Source: Acidipropionibacterium timonense (GTDB taxonomy: Bacteria; Actinomycetota; Actinomycetes; Propionibacteriales; Propionibacteriaceae). Taken from it: a DNA stretch of 64,000 nucleotides. This document shows, piece after piece, positions 49,074-58,589 of this stretch (within the stretch, counting starts at the first letter, position 1; every line of letters begins with the position of its first letter). A program made the translations under genes and the position numbers. The notes under the pieces were generated by a model. That model made no database searches and had not been told where the DNA came from. It saw only the letters and a program-made list of their open reading frames with translations. The stretch spans positions 1,771,333 through 1,835,332 of the forward strand of contig NZ_LR027558.1 of the NCBI RefSeq assembly GCF_900605005.1, given 5' to 3'.

Positions 49074-50471
49074 TCACTCCTCGACGTCCACCGGCTCCGG
49101 CGGCACCCACGCCAACGGCAGCGGCTCCGCGGGCCGCAGGGCGGCGTCGTCGGCGTCGAAACTGCGGACCCGGCCCACCGGGCTCCCGCGGAACTCGAAC
49201 CGACAGGTGACGACCCCGTGGCCCGAGCCCCACACCCAGCCACGACCGAGGTCCTCGTGGACGACGTCACCCCCGGGGTACCACCGCCTCCCGTCGAAGG
49301 AGCGACGCCGTCCGAACGGCCCGGACGCCACCTCCCCGAGCTCCTGGGTGACGACCGGCTCATCGTGCACCTCGCCGTCATCGCCCACGACGAAGAGTTC
49401 CTCCTGGGCCGAGGTCGTGAAGTTCGACACACCAACCCCGAGCAGACGCACCCCCTCGCGCAGGTCAAGGCCGTCGAGCAGTCGCACCGCGGCCCGGGTG
49501 ACCCGCTCGACGGAGTCGGTCGCTCCCTCCAACGTCACCGACCTGGTCCACACCGTGAAGTCGGCCATCTTGGCCTTGAGGGTGATCGTCCGGGCGAACT
49601 GGCCCGACCGCCGCAGCCGCGAGCACACCAGCCCTGCGTCCCGCTCGACGATCGCCCGGCACTCGGGGCGGTCGCGCAGGTCGTGCTCGAAGGTGTCCTC
49701 CACCGAGATCGACTTGGCGACCCTCGAGGAGACCACCGGCCGGTCGTCCTCGGCCCGCGACAGTGCCGCCAGGCCGGTTCCCCAGGACTGACCCAACTCG
49801 CGGACGAGCTCGCCCATCGACGCGGCCCGGACATCGCCGACCGTCCGCAACCCGAGCTTGTCCAACCGGGCGGCGGCCACCGGACCCACCCCGGGGATCG
49901 CCCGGGCCGGCAGGGGCGCGATGGTCTCCAGCTCGGCACCGGGCACGACGACCTCGACCTGGTCGTCGATGCCGCGTCGGGGCTTGGCCAACTCGGAGGC
50001 CACCTTGGCCATGAACTTGCTCGACCCCACCCCGACCGAGCACCCCAGCCCCTCGGTGCGGTCGCGCACCCGGCTCCGCAGCTCGGTCGCCAGGGCGTGG
50101 ACCGCCTCGACATCGGCGACGTCGACGTCGGCCTGTTCGAGGTCGACGAAGGCCTCGTCCAGGCTCAACGGCTCGACGAGCGGGGACAGCTCGCGCAGGG
50201 TCGCCATGACGACCCGACTTGATTCCCGGTAGGCGCCGAACCGACCGGCCAGGAAGGCGGCGTGGGGAGCAAGGTGACGGGCCTGGGCGCTCGACATCGC
50301 CGAGTGCACCCCGAAGACCCGCGCCTCGTAGGACGCCGTCGCGACGACCCCACGCCCGCCCGTCCCGCCGACGATGACCGGTCGGCCCGCCAGGGACGGC
50401 TTGTCGCGCTGCTCCACCGAGGCGAAGAAGGCGTCCATGTCGAGGTGGAGGATCGACGCCGTCCGCCTCAC
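49074..50471 (-). CDS. dinB: DNA polymerase IV
   Basis: 465 residues, longer than typical (~350-400). Y-family catalytic motifs are intact: [15 protein letters not shown] and SLDEAFVDL, then the helix-hairpin-helix [16 protein letters not shown]. The C-terminal ~110 residues after the little-finger domain are extra and carry the tryptophan-rich segment [23 protein letters not shown], seen in some actinobacterial DinB proteins. GTG at 50471 starts 1 nt after the folA stop. Last gene of the run rph-rdgB-thyA-folA-dinB. Confidence 0.95.
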   Translation of the reverse strand: MRRTASILHLDMDAFFASVEQRDKPSLAGRPVIVGGTGGRGVVATASYEARVFGVHSAMSSAQARHLAPHAAFLAGRFGAYRESSRVVMATLRELSPLVEPLSLDEAFVDLEQADVDVADVEAVHALATELRSRVRDRTEGLGCSVGVGSSKFMAKVASELAKPRRGIDDQVEVVVPGAELETIAPLPARAIPGVGPVAAARLDKLGLRTVGDVRAASMGELVRELGQSWGTGLAALSRAEDDRPVVSSRVAKSISVEDTFEHDLRDRPECRAIVERDAGLVCSRLRRSGQFARTITLKAKMADFTVWTRSVTLEGATDSVERVTRAAVRLLDGLDLREGVRLLGVGVSNFTTSAQEELFVVGDDGEVHDEPVVTQELGEVASGPFGRRRSFDGRRWYPGGDVVHEDLGRGWVWGSGHGVVTCRFEFRGSPVGRVRSFDADDAALRPAEPLPLAWVPPEPVDVEE

Positions 50472-50472
50472 C

Positions 50473-50946
50473 TCAACGGTCGATCCGCTCGTACCGGACG
50501 AAGTCGAACCCGGCGCGCGGCTCCCGGGTGGTCTCGCGCCAGCGCTCCGGGTCGATCGCCGGGAACCGGGCCGAGCCGTCGGGGCTCTGGTGCACCTCGG
50601 TGATGTCGAGCTCGTCACACAGGTCGAGCGCGGCGGCGTAGATCTGCGCCCCACCCGCGACGAAGCAGATCTCCTCGCCGGCCTCCCGGGCCATCTCGAG
50701 GGCACCGGCGACATCGTGGGCGACCCGCACCCCGTCGCGATGCCAGTCGGCGTCGCGGGTGCAGACGATGGCCGGCCGGCCGGGCAGGGCGCCGATCTCC
50801 TCGAAGGTCCGCCGGCCCAGGACGAGGGTGTGGCCCATCGTCACCTGCTTGAACCGACGCCAGTCCTCGGGCAGGTGCCACAGCATCCCGGACCCCGATC
50901 CGATGACGCCGTTGCTGGCGACGGCGGCGATGGCGACGACCTTCAT
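50473..50946 (-). CDS. folA: Dihydrofolate reductase
   Basis: 157 residues. Typical pieces: [50 protein letters not shown], with the Trp-His-Leu-Pro loop and the acidic residue for proton transfer, and [13 protein letters not shown] in the cofactor site. It regenerates tetrahydrofolate from the dihydrofolate made by ThyA, whose gene lies 24 bp upstream. The ATG at 50946 is preferred because AGGAG lies 6 nt before it; an in-frame TTG two codons earlier is possible. Confidence 0.96.
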   Translation of the reverse strand: MKVVAIAAVASNGVIGSGSGMLWHLPEDWRRFKQVTMGHTLVLGRRTFEEIGALPGRPAIVCTRDADWHRDGVRVAHDVAGALEMAREAGEEICFVAGGAQIYAAALDLCDELDITEVHQSPDGSARFPAIDPERWRETTREPRAGFDFVRYERIDR

Positions 50947-50970
50947 CCTCAACTCCTGCGACGGCGATCC

Positions 50971-51783
50971 TCAGACCGCGATGGGGGCCTTGATGGCCGG
51001 GTACGGGTCGTACCCGGTGACCGTGATGTCGTCCAGCTCGAAGGCGTCGATCTGCCGGACCTCCGGATTGAGGACGAGTCTGGGCAGGGCGCGCGGGGCG
51101 CGCGAGAGCTGCTCGTGCACCTGGTCGAGGTGGTTGACGTAGATGTGGGCGTCACCGATGGTGTGGACGAACTCCAGCGGACGCAGCCCGGTGACTTGGG
51201 CGACGAGATGGGTGAGCAGGGCGTACGAGGCGATGTTGAACGGCACCCCGAGGAAGGTGTCGGCGCTGCGCTGGTACAGCTGGCAGCTCAGCCAGGTCGG
51301 CGCGCCGTCGGGGCCCGGCGTCACGTAGAACTGGAAGAGGGTGTGGCACGGCGGAAGCGCCATGGCGTCGACCTCGGCGACGTTCCAGGCCGAGACGATG
51401 TGCCGGCGCGACCACGGGTTCGTCCGGATCTGGTCGATGACCCTGGCGATCTGGTCGATCGTCCCGCCGTCCGGTGCTGGCCACGACCTCCACTGATGGC
51501 CGTACACCGGCCCGAGGTCGCCGTTCTCGTCGGCCCACTCGTCCCAGATGTGGATGTCGTGGTCGTGCAGCCAGCCGATGTTCGTGTCACCGCGCAGGAA
51601 CCACAGCAGCTCGCCGAGGACCCCGCGGGTGTAGATCTTCTTCGTCGTCATGAGGGGGAACCCCTCGCGCAGGTCGAAGCGCATCTGGTGGCCGAAGACG
51701 CTGAGGGTTCCGGTGCCGGTGCGGTCCCCGCGCGAGTTCCCCTCCTCGAGGATCCGACGCAGCAGGTCGTGGTACTGCTTCAT
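50971..51783 (-). CDS. thyA: Thymidylate synthase
   Basis: 270 residues, close to the usual 264. Conserved pieces: [35 protein letters not shown], catalytic cysteine in [46 protein letters not shown] and [10 protein letters not shown]. It makes dTMP from dUMP and produces dihydrofolate for FolA. Start ATG 51783 lies 5 nt from the rdgB stop. Confidence 0.97.
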   Translation of the reverse strand: MKQYHDLLRRILEEGNSRGDRTGTGTLSVFGHQMRFDLREGFPLMTTKKIYTRGVLGELLWFLRGDTNIGWLHDHDIHIWDEWADENGDLGPVYGHQWRSWPAPDGGTIDQIARVIDQIRTNPWSRRHIVSAWNVAEVDAMALPPCHTLFQFYVTPGPDGAPTWLSCQLYQRSADTFLGVPFNIASYALLTHLVAQVTGLRPLEFVHTIGDAHIYVNHLDQVHEQLSRAPRALPRLVLNPEVRQIDAFELDDITVTGYDPYPAIKAPIAV

Positions 51784-51787
51784 GGCC

Positions 51788-52399
51788 TCATCCCACCAGA
51801 TGCCGGACGACGACGGGCACGATCGCGCGAACGGCCTGACCCCGATGGCTGATGGCGTCCTTCTCGTCGGCCGTCATCTGCGCGCTGGTGAGCTCGCCGA
51901 GTTGGGCGTCCGGGACGAACATGGGGTCGTAGCCGAAGCCGTTGGTCCCGCGGGCCTCGTCGATGATGCGCCCCTCCATGGTGGCGACCTTGGTCACCTC
52001 GGTGCCGTCGGGGTCGACGAAGGCCATGGCGCAGACGAACCGGGCCGAGCGGCGGTCGGCGGGCAGGTCGAAGGTCTGGTCGAGCAGGAGCTGGAGGTTG
52101 GTGGCGTCGTCGGCCCGCGGCCCGGACCAACGCGCCGAACGGATGCCCGGCATCCGGTTGAGGGCGTCGACCTCGATGCCCGAGTCGTCGGCCAGAGCGG
52201 GCAGCCCGGTGCGCTCGGCCGCGGCCCGGGCCTTGATGAGCGCGTTCTCGACGAAGGTACGGCCGGTCTCGGCCGGTTCGGGGTACCGAGCGACCTCGTG
52301 CAGCCCGACGACCTCGACGCTCGAGTCGGCGGCGGCGAAGGTGCGCCGCAGCTCCTCGAGCTTCTTGTGGTTGTGGGAGGCCAGGATGACGCGGCTCAC
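51788..52399 (-). CDS. rdgB: Non-canonical purine NTP pyrophosphatase (RdgB/HAM1)
   Basis: 203 residues. It removes ITP, dITP and XTP. The motif [14 protein letters not shown] is the nucleotide-binding start (usually ASxNxxKxxE); [13 protein letters not shown] carries the catalytic acidic residues, and [13 protein letters not shown] and SHRGQAV complete the site. GTG 52399 overlaps the rph stop (GTGA). Confidence 0.96.
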   Translation of the reverse strand: MSRVILASHNHKKLEELRRTFAAADSSVEVVGLHEVARYPEPAETGRTFVENALIKARAAAERTGLPALADDSGIEVDALNRMPGIRSARWSGPRADDATNLQLLLDQTFDLPADRRSARFVCAMAFVDPDGTEVTKVATMEGRIIDEARGTNGFGYDPMFVPDAQLGELTSAQMTADEKDAISHRGQAVRAIVPVVVRHLVG

Positions 52400-53157
52400 A
52401 GCGACTCCCCCAGCGCCTGCTCCTGGATGGTCCTGAGCTGGGCGCAACCCTGGGCGCCGAGGTCGAGGAGGGTGTCGAGAAGGTCACGGTTGAACGGCGC
52501 CCCCTCGGCGGTGCCCTGGACCTCGATGAACTCCCCCGACCCGCTCATGACGACGTTCATGTCGGTGTCGGCGCGCGAGTCCTCCTCGTAGGCGAGGTCG
52601 AGCATGGGGGTGCCGCCGACGACGCCGACGCTGATGGCCTGGACCGACCCGGTGATGGGGTCGCCGGCCAGTGACCCGCGCCGGCGCAACCACTCGACGG
52701 CGTCGACGAGGGCGACGTAGGCGCCGGTGATCGAGGCGGTGCGGGTGCCCCCGTCGGCCTGGAGGACGTCGCAGTCGAGGACGATGGTGTTCTCGCCGAG
52801 GGCCTTCTCGTTGACGACGGCCCGCAGGCAGCGGCCGATGAGGCGGGAGATCTCGTGGGTCCGTCCACCGACCTTGCCCTTGCGCGACTCCCGCTGGGAG
52901 CGCTCGTTGGTGGCACGCGGCAGCATCTCGTACTCGGCGGTGACCCAGCCCAGGCCCGACCCCTTGCGCCAGCGCGGGACCCCTTCGGTGACCGAGGCGT
53001 TGCACAGGACGGTGGTGCGCCCGAAGGTGACGAGCACCGATCCCTCGGCCTGCTGCAACCAGCCGCGCTGGATCCTCACCTCGCGCATCTGGTCCAGGGC
53101 GCGCCCGTCGACCCGGGCTCCGGCAGTGACTGCAATGTGGCTCTCATTCACGCTCAC
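52396..53157 (-). CDS. rph: Ribonuclease PH
   Basis: 253 residues. It trims tRNA 3' ends phosphorolytically. [37 protein letters not shown] and the phosphate-binding [14 protein letters not shown] segment ([38 protein letters not shown]) are intact. The N-terminal ~14 residues (start GTG 53157, alternative GTG 53151) are extra compared with usual RNase PH, which begins close to the VDGRALDQ segment; they are encoded by the 78-bp repeat element. Start of the rph-rdgB-thyA-folA-dinB run. Confidence 0.94.
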   Translation of the reverse strand: MSVNESHIAVTAGARVDGRALDQMREVRIQRGWLQQAEGSVLVTFGRTTVLCNASVTEGVPRWRKGSGLGWVTAEYEMLPRATNERSQRESRKGKVGGRTHEISRLIGRCLRAVVNEKALGENTIVLDCDVLQADGGTRTASITGAYVALVDAVEWLRRRGSLAGDPITGSVQAISVGVVGGTPMLDLAYEEDSRADTDMNVVMSGSGEFIEVQGTAEGAPFNRDLLDTLLDLGAQGCAQLRTIQEQALGESL

Positions 53158-53201
53158 ACCCTACTTGCGGGCACTGACAGGTCTGCGCTGCCACATTGCG
53201 T
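53124..53201 (-). repeat. 78-bp split-palindrome element, copy E
   Basis: On the minus strand: ACGCAATGTGGCA (53201-53189), 46-bp spacer, then AGCCACATTGCAGTCA. The spacer holds both possible GTG starts of rph and the right arm forms its first codons. The remaining 149 bp up to the murI stop show no gene. Confidence 0.8.
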
Positions 53202-53350
53202 CCGGTCGAGGAGGAGCCGGGAGGAAGCACAAGGACGCCGCGCAGGGATGCGCTGGAGCGTGTGCCCCGGGACTGCCGCACCGTCGCCGGCGACCGCCCG
53301 CAGCCCCTGCCCGCGAGCCCCGGACCCTCGCCCCCGAAGCCCCCGAAGCC

Positions 53351-54244
53351 TCAGCCCCGCACGACCGCGTGGTCCCCCAACGGCGACTCGGCCACCCCGA
53401 CGCTGTGGACGTCGTGGACGAACCCCTCCATGAGCCGACGGCCGAGCCTCTCGAAGCGCTCGGCGTTGCCGGTGGTGAGGAAGTATCGGCTGGGCTCGCG
53501 GGCCTCGGTGTGGAGGATCCCCTCGCGCCGCAGGGTCGAGTAGGACGCCCGGGCACATTCCTCGGAGCTCGAGATGAGGGTCACCCCGTCGCCCAGCACG
53601 TAGCTCACCAGCCCGGCCAGCAGCGGGTAGTGGGTGCAGCCGAGGATGAGCGTGTCGCAGCCGGCCTCCTGGATCGGCGCCAAGTACTCTCGCGCCACCT
53701 GCTCCAGCTCGGGCCCCGAGGTCACCCCGTTCTCGACGAAGTCGACGAAGCGCGGGCACGCCTGGGTGGTGAGGGTGATCCCCGGCACCGCGGCGAGGGC
53801 GTCGTCGTAGGACCGGGAGCGCGCCGTCGCCTCGGTGCAGATGACCCCGATCCGACCGTTGCGGGTGGCCAGCGGTGCGCGCCTGGCGGCCGGTGTGATG
53901 ACGTCGATGACCGGCACCTCGTACCTCTCCCGGGCATCCCGTAGGACCGCCGAGGAAGCGGTGTTGCACGCGATGAGGAGGGCCTTGACGCCGTGGGCGA
54001 CGAGTCGGTCGAGGCACTGGAGGGCATACTCGCGCACTTGGGCGATGGTCTTCTCGCCGTAGGGCGCCCGGTCGGTGTCGCCGAGGTAGACGATGTCCTC
54101 GTTGGGCATGAGGTCGACCGCGGCCCTGGCCACTGTCAACCCGCCGAATCCCGAATCGAAGATGCCGATGGGCGCGTCGACGGACTCGTCCTCCGCCAGA
54201 TCCACGGACCCGGCGATCCGTCCCCCGCCCGCACTGCTCGTCAC
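53351..54244 (-). CDS. murI: Glutamate racemase
   Basis: 297 residues. It makes D-glutamate for peptidoglycan. The two catalytic cysteines lie in LIACNTASSA and ILGCTHYPLL; IGIFDSGFGGLTV, YLGDTDRAPYGEK and ITPAARRA are also conserved. GTG 54244 is preferred: TAGGGT on the minus strand lies 8 nt upstream and gives a leaderless start, while the longer frame adds ~32 unconserved residues. A fold-type family-4 aspartate racemase is excluded by the motif set. Confidence 0.95.
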   Translation of the reverse strand: MTSSAGGGRIAGSVDLAEDESVDAPIGIFDSGFGGLTVARAAVDLMPNEDIVYLGDTDRAPYGEKTIAQVREYALQCLDRLVAHGVKALLIACNTASSAVLRDARERYEVPVIDVITPAARRAPLATRNGRIGVICTEATARSRSYDDALAAVPGITLTTQACPRFVDFVENGVTSGPELEQVAREYLAPIQEAGCDTLILGCTHYPLLAGLVSYVLGDGVTLISSSEECARASYSTLRREGILHTEAREPSRYFLTTGNAERFERLGRRLMEGFVHDVHSVGVAESPLGDHAVVRG

Positions 54245-54364
54245 GGCAGTCCACCCTACCGCCGGCGTCACGGGCCCCATCGTGAGCGCGTGGGGCGGCA
54301 TCGACGACCATCGACACCCTTTCCGTGAGGGATTTGTCACAAAATTGACCCCGGTGGTGGAAAG

Positions 54365-54378
54365 TTAGGCATGCCTAA
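54365..54378. promoter_or_regulatory. DtxR/IdeR-type iron box upstream of feoA
   Basis: TTAGGCATGCCTAA, a perfect 14-bp palindrome, close to the DtxR/IdeR consensus TTAGGTTAGGCTAACCTAA, 57 bp before the feoA start. Predicts repression when iron is sufficient. Confidence 0.8.
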
Positions 54379-54435
54379 GTTATCGTGTGAGTCGTTCCGG
54401 GACGGTCCCGGACGACCATGACGAGGAGGCCGACG

Positions 54436-54753
54436 GTGAGCGTTGACGCTGTCGAGGCCATGCCGATCCCCGAGCGCACGCTGCACCCGGTGCCGCTCAG
54501 TCAACTGCGCGCCGGGCAGACGGGCACCATCACGAGCCTGGACGCCGCCTGCGACCCGTCGATCTGCCACCGTCTCCAGCTGCTCGGCTTCTCGGCCGGA
54601 CGCGAGATCTCCAAGATCCGCCAGGCCCCGCTCGGTGGCCCCATGGTCTTCCGGGTCTGCGACGTCCACATGTGCCTGCGGCGAGCCCAGGCGGAGATGA
54701 TCATGGTCACCGTCGACGATCCCGGCGAGAGCTGCCCGCTGCCGCGCCGCTGA
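54436..54753 (+). CDS. feoA: Ferrous iron transport protein A
   Basis: 105 residues, an SH3-like FeoA: PLSQLRAGQTGTITSLDA, RLQLLGFSAGREISKIRQAPLGGPMVFRVCDVHMCLRRAQAEMIMV. The GTG at 54436 has AGGAGG 6 nt upstream and is preferred over the in-frame ATG at 54418. The basic CDVHMCLRRAQA end is typical. It partners FeoB, encoded 134 bp downstream in the same operon behind the iron box. Confidence 0.93.
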   Translation: MSVDAVEAMPIPERTLHPVPLSQLRAGQTGTITSLDAACDPSICHRLQLLGFSAGREISKIRQAPLGGPMVFRVCDVHMCLRRAQAEMIMVTVDDPGESCPLPRR

Positions 54754-54887
54754 TCCGCTGGCTGCGCGCCGATCCCGACATCACTGCGACGCCCCTCGAC
54801 AGCCCCGTGGCAACGCGGGCCGGACGAGTGGTCCCGTCACGCCCTCATCCACCCGCGATCCCGTCGCCCGACCTGAAACCGGTGACC

Positions 54888-56849
54888 ATGGCCACGACCG
54901 ACCTCTCCTGCCACCCGGACCCCGCAGTCGACGCCCCCGAGGGCGCCACCCGGATCGCCCTGGTGGGTTCCCCCAATGGCGGCAAGACGTCCTTGTTCAA
55001 CCGCCTCACCGGGCTGCACGCCAAGACCGGCAACTACCCCGGCGTCACCGTCTCCCGCACCCAGGGCCTGGCTCGCATCGCCGGCCACGACTACGCCATC
55101 GAGGACCTCCCCGGCACCTACTCCCTGGCCCCCATCTCCCCCGACGAACAGGTCGTCATCGACGTCCTCGACGGGAAGATGGCCGGGGTCTGGGCGCCGG
55201 ACGCCCTCCTCGTCGTCGCCGATGCCACCGCCCTGCGTCGCTCCCTCCTCCTGCTGGCCGAGGTGCTGCCCCGGCATCGCCCGACCGCCGTCGTCCTCAC
55301 CATGACCGACGAGCTGCGACGCCGCGGCGGATCGATCGACGTCGAGGCCCTGAGCCAGGCCCTCGGCGTGCCCGTGACCTCGGTCGTCGCCAACCGTGGC
55401 ATCGGCATCGGGGAGCTGCGCCACCTCATCGCCGACTGGCGCAGCTGGTCGACCCCACCACTCGACCCGCCGAGCCACCCGGAGGAACTCGCGGGCTGGG
55501 TCGACTCCGTGCTGTCCAGCGCCGGCCACCAGCCACCGACCCCGGACACCCGCACCGAGCGGATCGACCGGCTCCTGCTCCATCCGGTGTGGGGAACGAT
55601 CGTCTTCTTCGTCGTCATGTTCCTCTTCTTCCAGGCCCTCTTCACCTGGGCGGCACCGGCCCAGGACGCCGTCGAGAACCTCTTCACCTGGCTCGCCGGG
55701 CTCGTCGACGAGCACGTCCCGAACCGGCTCCTGGCGGGTCTGCTGGGCGACGGGATCCTCGGCGGTGTCGGATCAGTGCTCACCTTCGTGCCCCAGATCC
55801 TCCTCATGTACCTGCTGCTGGCGCTGCTCGACGCCGTCGGCTACATGTCCCGGGCCGCCTTCCTCATGGACAAGGTCATGAGCCGCGCCGGGCTCGAGGG
55901 ACGCGCCTTCGTCGCCATGCTCTCGAGCTTCGCCTGCGCCATCCCCGGGGTCATGGCCACCCGGACCATCCCCTCGTCGAAGGACCGCATCGCCACCATG
56001 CTCGGGGTGCCGTTGGCGACCTGCTCGGCCCGGCTGCCGGTGTACCTCCTGCTCGTCGGGATGCTCGTGCCGCAGTCGGCGTCGGTCGGACCCTTCACGG
56101 GTCGTGGCCTGGCGATGTTCCTGCTCTACCTGCTCGGCGCGGTCTCGGCCATGACGGCGGCCTGGGTGGTCAAGAAGATCACCGACCGGTCGGGCACCCT
56201 GCTGCCCTTCTACATGGAGATGCCGCCCTACCGCATCCCCACCCTGCGCTCGGTCGGCATCGCCATGTGGGAGCCGACGAAGGCCTTCCTTCGCAAGGCC
56301 GGCACCATCATCATGGGCGCGACGATCATCATCTGGGCGCTGACGACCTTCCCCATGCGCTCGGACGCCGCGCTCACGGCAGCCGGGGTCGACCCGACCG
56401 ATGAGACGGCGGTGACGGCGTACACCATGGAGCACTCGGCCGCCGCGGCCGTCGGCCACGCGGTGGAGCCGGTCTTCCGCCCCCTCGGCTTCGACTGGCG
56501 GGTCGACGTCGCCCTCATCGGATCGTTGGCGGCCCGTGAGGTGAGCGTCTCGACCCTGGGCCAGATGGCCTCGGCCAGCGATCCGGAGGACGACGGCCAG
56601 GTGGCCCAGAAGCTCGAGAAGTGGATCTACACCGACGGCTCGCAGGTGGGCCGGAAGGTCTTCACCCCGGCGACCGAGGTCGCCTTCCTCCTCTTCTTCG
56701 CCTACGCCCTGCAGTGCATGTCGACGGTCGCCATCATGAAACGCGAGACCGGAGGATGGAAGTGGCCGTCGATCGCCTTCGGGTACATGTTCGCCCTGGC
56801 GTGGATCATGGCCTTCATCGGCCACACGGTGACCGGGTGGATCCTGTGA
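54888..56849 (+). CDS. feoB: Ferrous iron transporter B
   Basis: 653 residues. The N-terminal G domain carries G1 VGSPNGGKTSLFN, G2/G3 YPGVTVSRTQG and DLPGTYSL; the G4 position reads TMTD (usually NxxD). A GDI-like helical region and about ten membrane helices with the Gate motifs (cysteine-containing FACAIPGVMATRTI and CSARLPVYLLL) follow. It imports Fe(II). ATG 54888 is chosen; GTG 54882 is an alternative. It is shorter than E. coli FeoB (773), mainly from a shorter C-terminus. Confidence 0.95.
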   Translation: MATTDLSCHPDPAVDAPEGATRIALVGSPNGGKTSLFNRLTGLHAKTGNYPGVTVSRTQGLARIAGHDYAIEDLPGTYSLAPISPDEQVVIDVLDGKMAGVWAPDALLVVADATALRRSLLLLAEVLPRHRPTAVVLTMTDELRRRGGSIDVEALSQALGVPVTSVVANRGIGIGELRHLIADWRSWSTPPLDPPSHPEELAGWVDSVLSSAGHQPPTPDTRTERIDRLLLHPVWGTIVFFVVMFLFFQALFTWAAPAQDAVENLFTWLAGLVDEHVPNRLLAGLLGDGILGGVGSVLTFVPQILLMYLLLALLDAVGYMSRAAFLMDKVMSRAGLEGRAFVAMLSSFACAIPGVMATRTIPSSKDRIATMLGVPLATCSARLPVYLLLVGMLVPQSASVGPFTGRGLAMFLLYLLGAVSAMTAAWVVKKITDRSGTLLPFYMEMPPYRIPTLRSVGIAMWEPTKAFLRKAGTIIMGATIIIWALTTFPMRSDAALTAAGVDPTDETAVTAYTMEHSAAAAVGHAVEPVFRPLGFDWRVDVALIGSLAAREVSVSTLGQMASASDPEDDGQVAQKLEKWIYTDGSQVGRKVFTPATEVAFLLFFAYALQCMSTVAIMKRETGGWKWPSIAFGYMFALAWIMAFIGHTVTGWIL

Positions 56850-56859
56850 GGCGGCTGCC

Positions 56860-57432
56860 GTGACCCAGCCCATCGCCATCCACCCCGAGACGACGGCGTC
56901 GCCGCGGACCCTGCGCTGGGTCGTCTCGCACCTCACGCTGCCCTTCGCCGGGCCGGTGGCCTCGGCACCCGGACTCGACGACCTGGGCCTCACGGACGCG
57001 CGCGTGGCCGAACAGGGCGGCGAGCCCGGGACCGCGGTCGTCGAGCGGGTCGAGGCGACGGCCGACGCCGTCCTCGTCACCCTGGCGCCGGGCCGGGACT
57101 GGCGCTCCGAGGGGCCCGTGGTGCGCACCGCCCTGACGACCGCCCTGGGTCGGCTCGACGAGTGGGTCCCGGGGGCCCGGGCGCATGAACTCGGGCCCGA
57201 TGACGCCCTGCGGATGTGCGCCACCGAGCTCATCGAGGGCCCCGTGGGACAGATCGCGACCGCCCACGGTGGGTCGATCGAGCTCGTCGAGGCCCACGAC
57301 GGGGTGGTGAGCGTGCGGATGCACGGGGCCTGCAAGGGGTGCCCGGCCGCCGTCATCACCATGCACCAGCGCCTGGAGAACCAGCTGCGTCGCCGCGTCC
57401 CGGACCTGCGCGAGGTCGTCGAGGTCCGCTGA
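56860..57432 (+). CDS. NifU-like C-terminal-domain protein of the feo operon
   Basis: 190 residues. The last ~70 residues form a NifU/Nfu domain with the Fe-S-binding CxxC in MHGACKGCPAAVITM. The first ~115 residues, including a TLRWVVSHLTLPFAG start, are like the N-terminal half of Nfu scaffold proteins. It could load Fe-S clusters or pass iron on. Start GTG 56860 lies 10 nt after the feoB stop, so it is in the iron-regulated operon, replacing the usual FeoC. Confidence 0.85.
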   Translation: MTQPIAIHPETTASPRTLRWVVSHLTLPFAGPVASAPGLDDLGLTDARVAEQGGEPGTAVVERVEATADAVLVTLAPGRDWRSEGPVVRTALTTALGRLDEWVPGARAHELGPDDALRMCATELIEGPVGQIATAHGGSIELVEAHDGVVSVRMHGACKGCPAAVITMHQRLENQLRRRVPDLREVVEVR

Positions 57433-57456
57433 TCCTCGTCCCGGTGCGGGGCGGCG

Positions 57457-58041
57457 TCAGGGCGCGGACGGATCGGGCCAGGCGACGTCGATGAGGATCT
57501 CGGTGAGCGCCCCGAGCCACTCGTGCATGTGGTGCAGGTCGGTCTCCAGGCCCTCCTGCGCGGCCTCAGCGATCTGCCTGGCGCTGATCTCGTCGATGAC
57601 GCCGAGTTGGTCGGCGATGGCCACCCGCATCGTCGAGCAGGTCCGGGCCCAGCGCAGGGTCGACCTCTCGTCCATCGTCAGGGCGCCGTGGCGGAGGGTC
57701 TCGACGTCGGCGCGTAGGGCGACCAGGTCGGCTCGGAACCCCGCGAGGAGCTCGGCGTCGTGGGCGGCATGGAAGTCGGCGTTGGCCGCCGGGTCGTCGG
57801 GGAAGGCGTCGGCGAGAAGTCGGGTCGGGGAGTCGAGAGTGCCCTCGAGCTGGGCGTCCCAGGCGGCGAAGGGGTCGTCCGGCGTCCTCGGGCCCGGGTT
57901 CGGGGTGCCGGCGGCGGTGGTCGTCGTGTCGACGTCCTCGATGACGAGGGCGTATCCGTCGAGGGCTGCCTCGAGGTGGGCGAGTTCCTCGGCGTCCATG
58001 CGCAGGGCCCATCGACCCCGACGGCGTCGCTCGACGATCAC
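57457..58041 (-). CDS. DUF2017 protein (AosR-like)
   Basis: 194 residues. Conserved features of DUF2017: an N-terminal MIVERRRRGRWALRMDAEE start, an acidic middle and a C-terminal helical block with TLRWARTCSTMRVAIADQLGV and EWLGALTEILIDVAW. Its position next to clpS is conserved in actinobacteria. A mycobacterial relative, AosR, is reported as a redox-responsive regulator, but here only a structural assignment is safe. GTG 58041 overlaps the clpS stop by 4 bp. Confidence 0.85.
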   Translation of the reverse strand: MIVERRRRGRWALRMDAEELAHLEAALDGYALVIEDVDTTTTAAGTPNPGPRTPDDPFAAWDAQLEGTLDSPTRLLADAFPDDPAANADFHAAHDAELLAGFRADLVALRADVETLRHGALTMDERSTLRWARTCSTMRVAIADQLGVIDEISARQIAEAAQEGLETDLHHMHEWLGALTEILIDVAWPDPSAP

Positions 58042-58331
58042 CGGTCCGACCCCTCACCCCGGCCGAGGGTGGCGCGCAGCCCGTGCCGATGCATGGCCGC
58101 GACGTCGGCCTCCATCCGATCACGGGACCCGCGGGAGACGACCGCCCGACCCTCGGTGTGCACCTGCATCATGAGCTGCTGGGCCCGGGCGCGACCGTAG
58201 CCGAAGTAGGTCATGAAGACCATCGTCACGTAGCTCATGAGATTGACGGGATCGTCCCAGACGATCGTCGTCCACTCCTGCTCGGACGAGGTGGTGGGTG
58301 CAGGGCGTACCTGCGGCAGGGCCATCGGCAT
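58038..58331 (-). CDS. clpS: ATP-dependent Clp protease adaptor ClpS
   Basis: 97 residues. ClpS delivers N-degron proteins to ClpAP/ClpCP. WTTIVWDDPVNLMSYVTMVFMTYFGYGRARAQQLMMQVHTEGRAVV carries the conserved Asp and hydrophobic pocket residues. The ATG at 58331 is preferred because AAGAAT (58344-58339) is a -10 box 7 nt upstream, a leaderless arrangement; an ATG three codons earlier overlaps that box. Confidence 0.92.
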   Translation of the reverse strand: MPMALPQVRPAPTTSSEQEWTTIVWDDPVNLMSYVTMVFMTYFGYGRARAQQLMMQVHTEGRAVVSRGSRDRMEADVAAMHRHGLRATLGRGEGSDR

Positions 58332-58589
58332 GGGGCCCATTCTTGCTCACGCACAGCCCGGCACCGCGAGGGTCGCCCGGGGCGACCGACACGGATCCCC
58401 GCGGAACTCCCCCTCGGCGCACGCGCGGCGGCCATCCGGCGAGTTGCGCGGTGAATCGTGGCGGTCGGGTCGGCAGGACCGCTCGACGGCACCCGCTCAC
58501 CAGATGCCCCGGCACCGTCGCTGGCCCCGCGCCGGGCTATCCGGGACCGCCGCCGGGCACGCCCGTCCACGGCGGGTTAGGGTGAGGCC

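Noticed and set aside
50877..50889. TGCCACAGCATCC, resembling the right arm of the repeat element
   Set aside because: No left arm at -57 bp; it encodes the Trp-His-Leu-Pro loop of dihydrofolate reductase.
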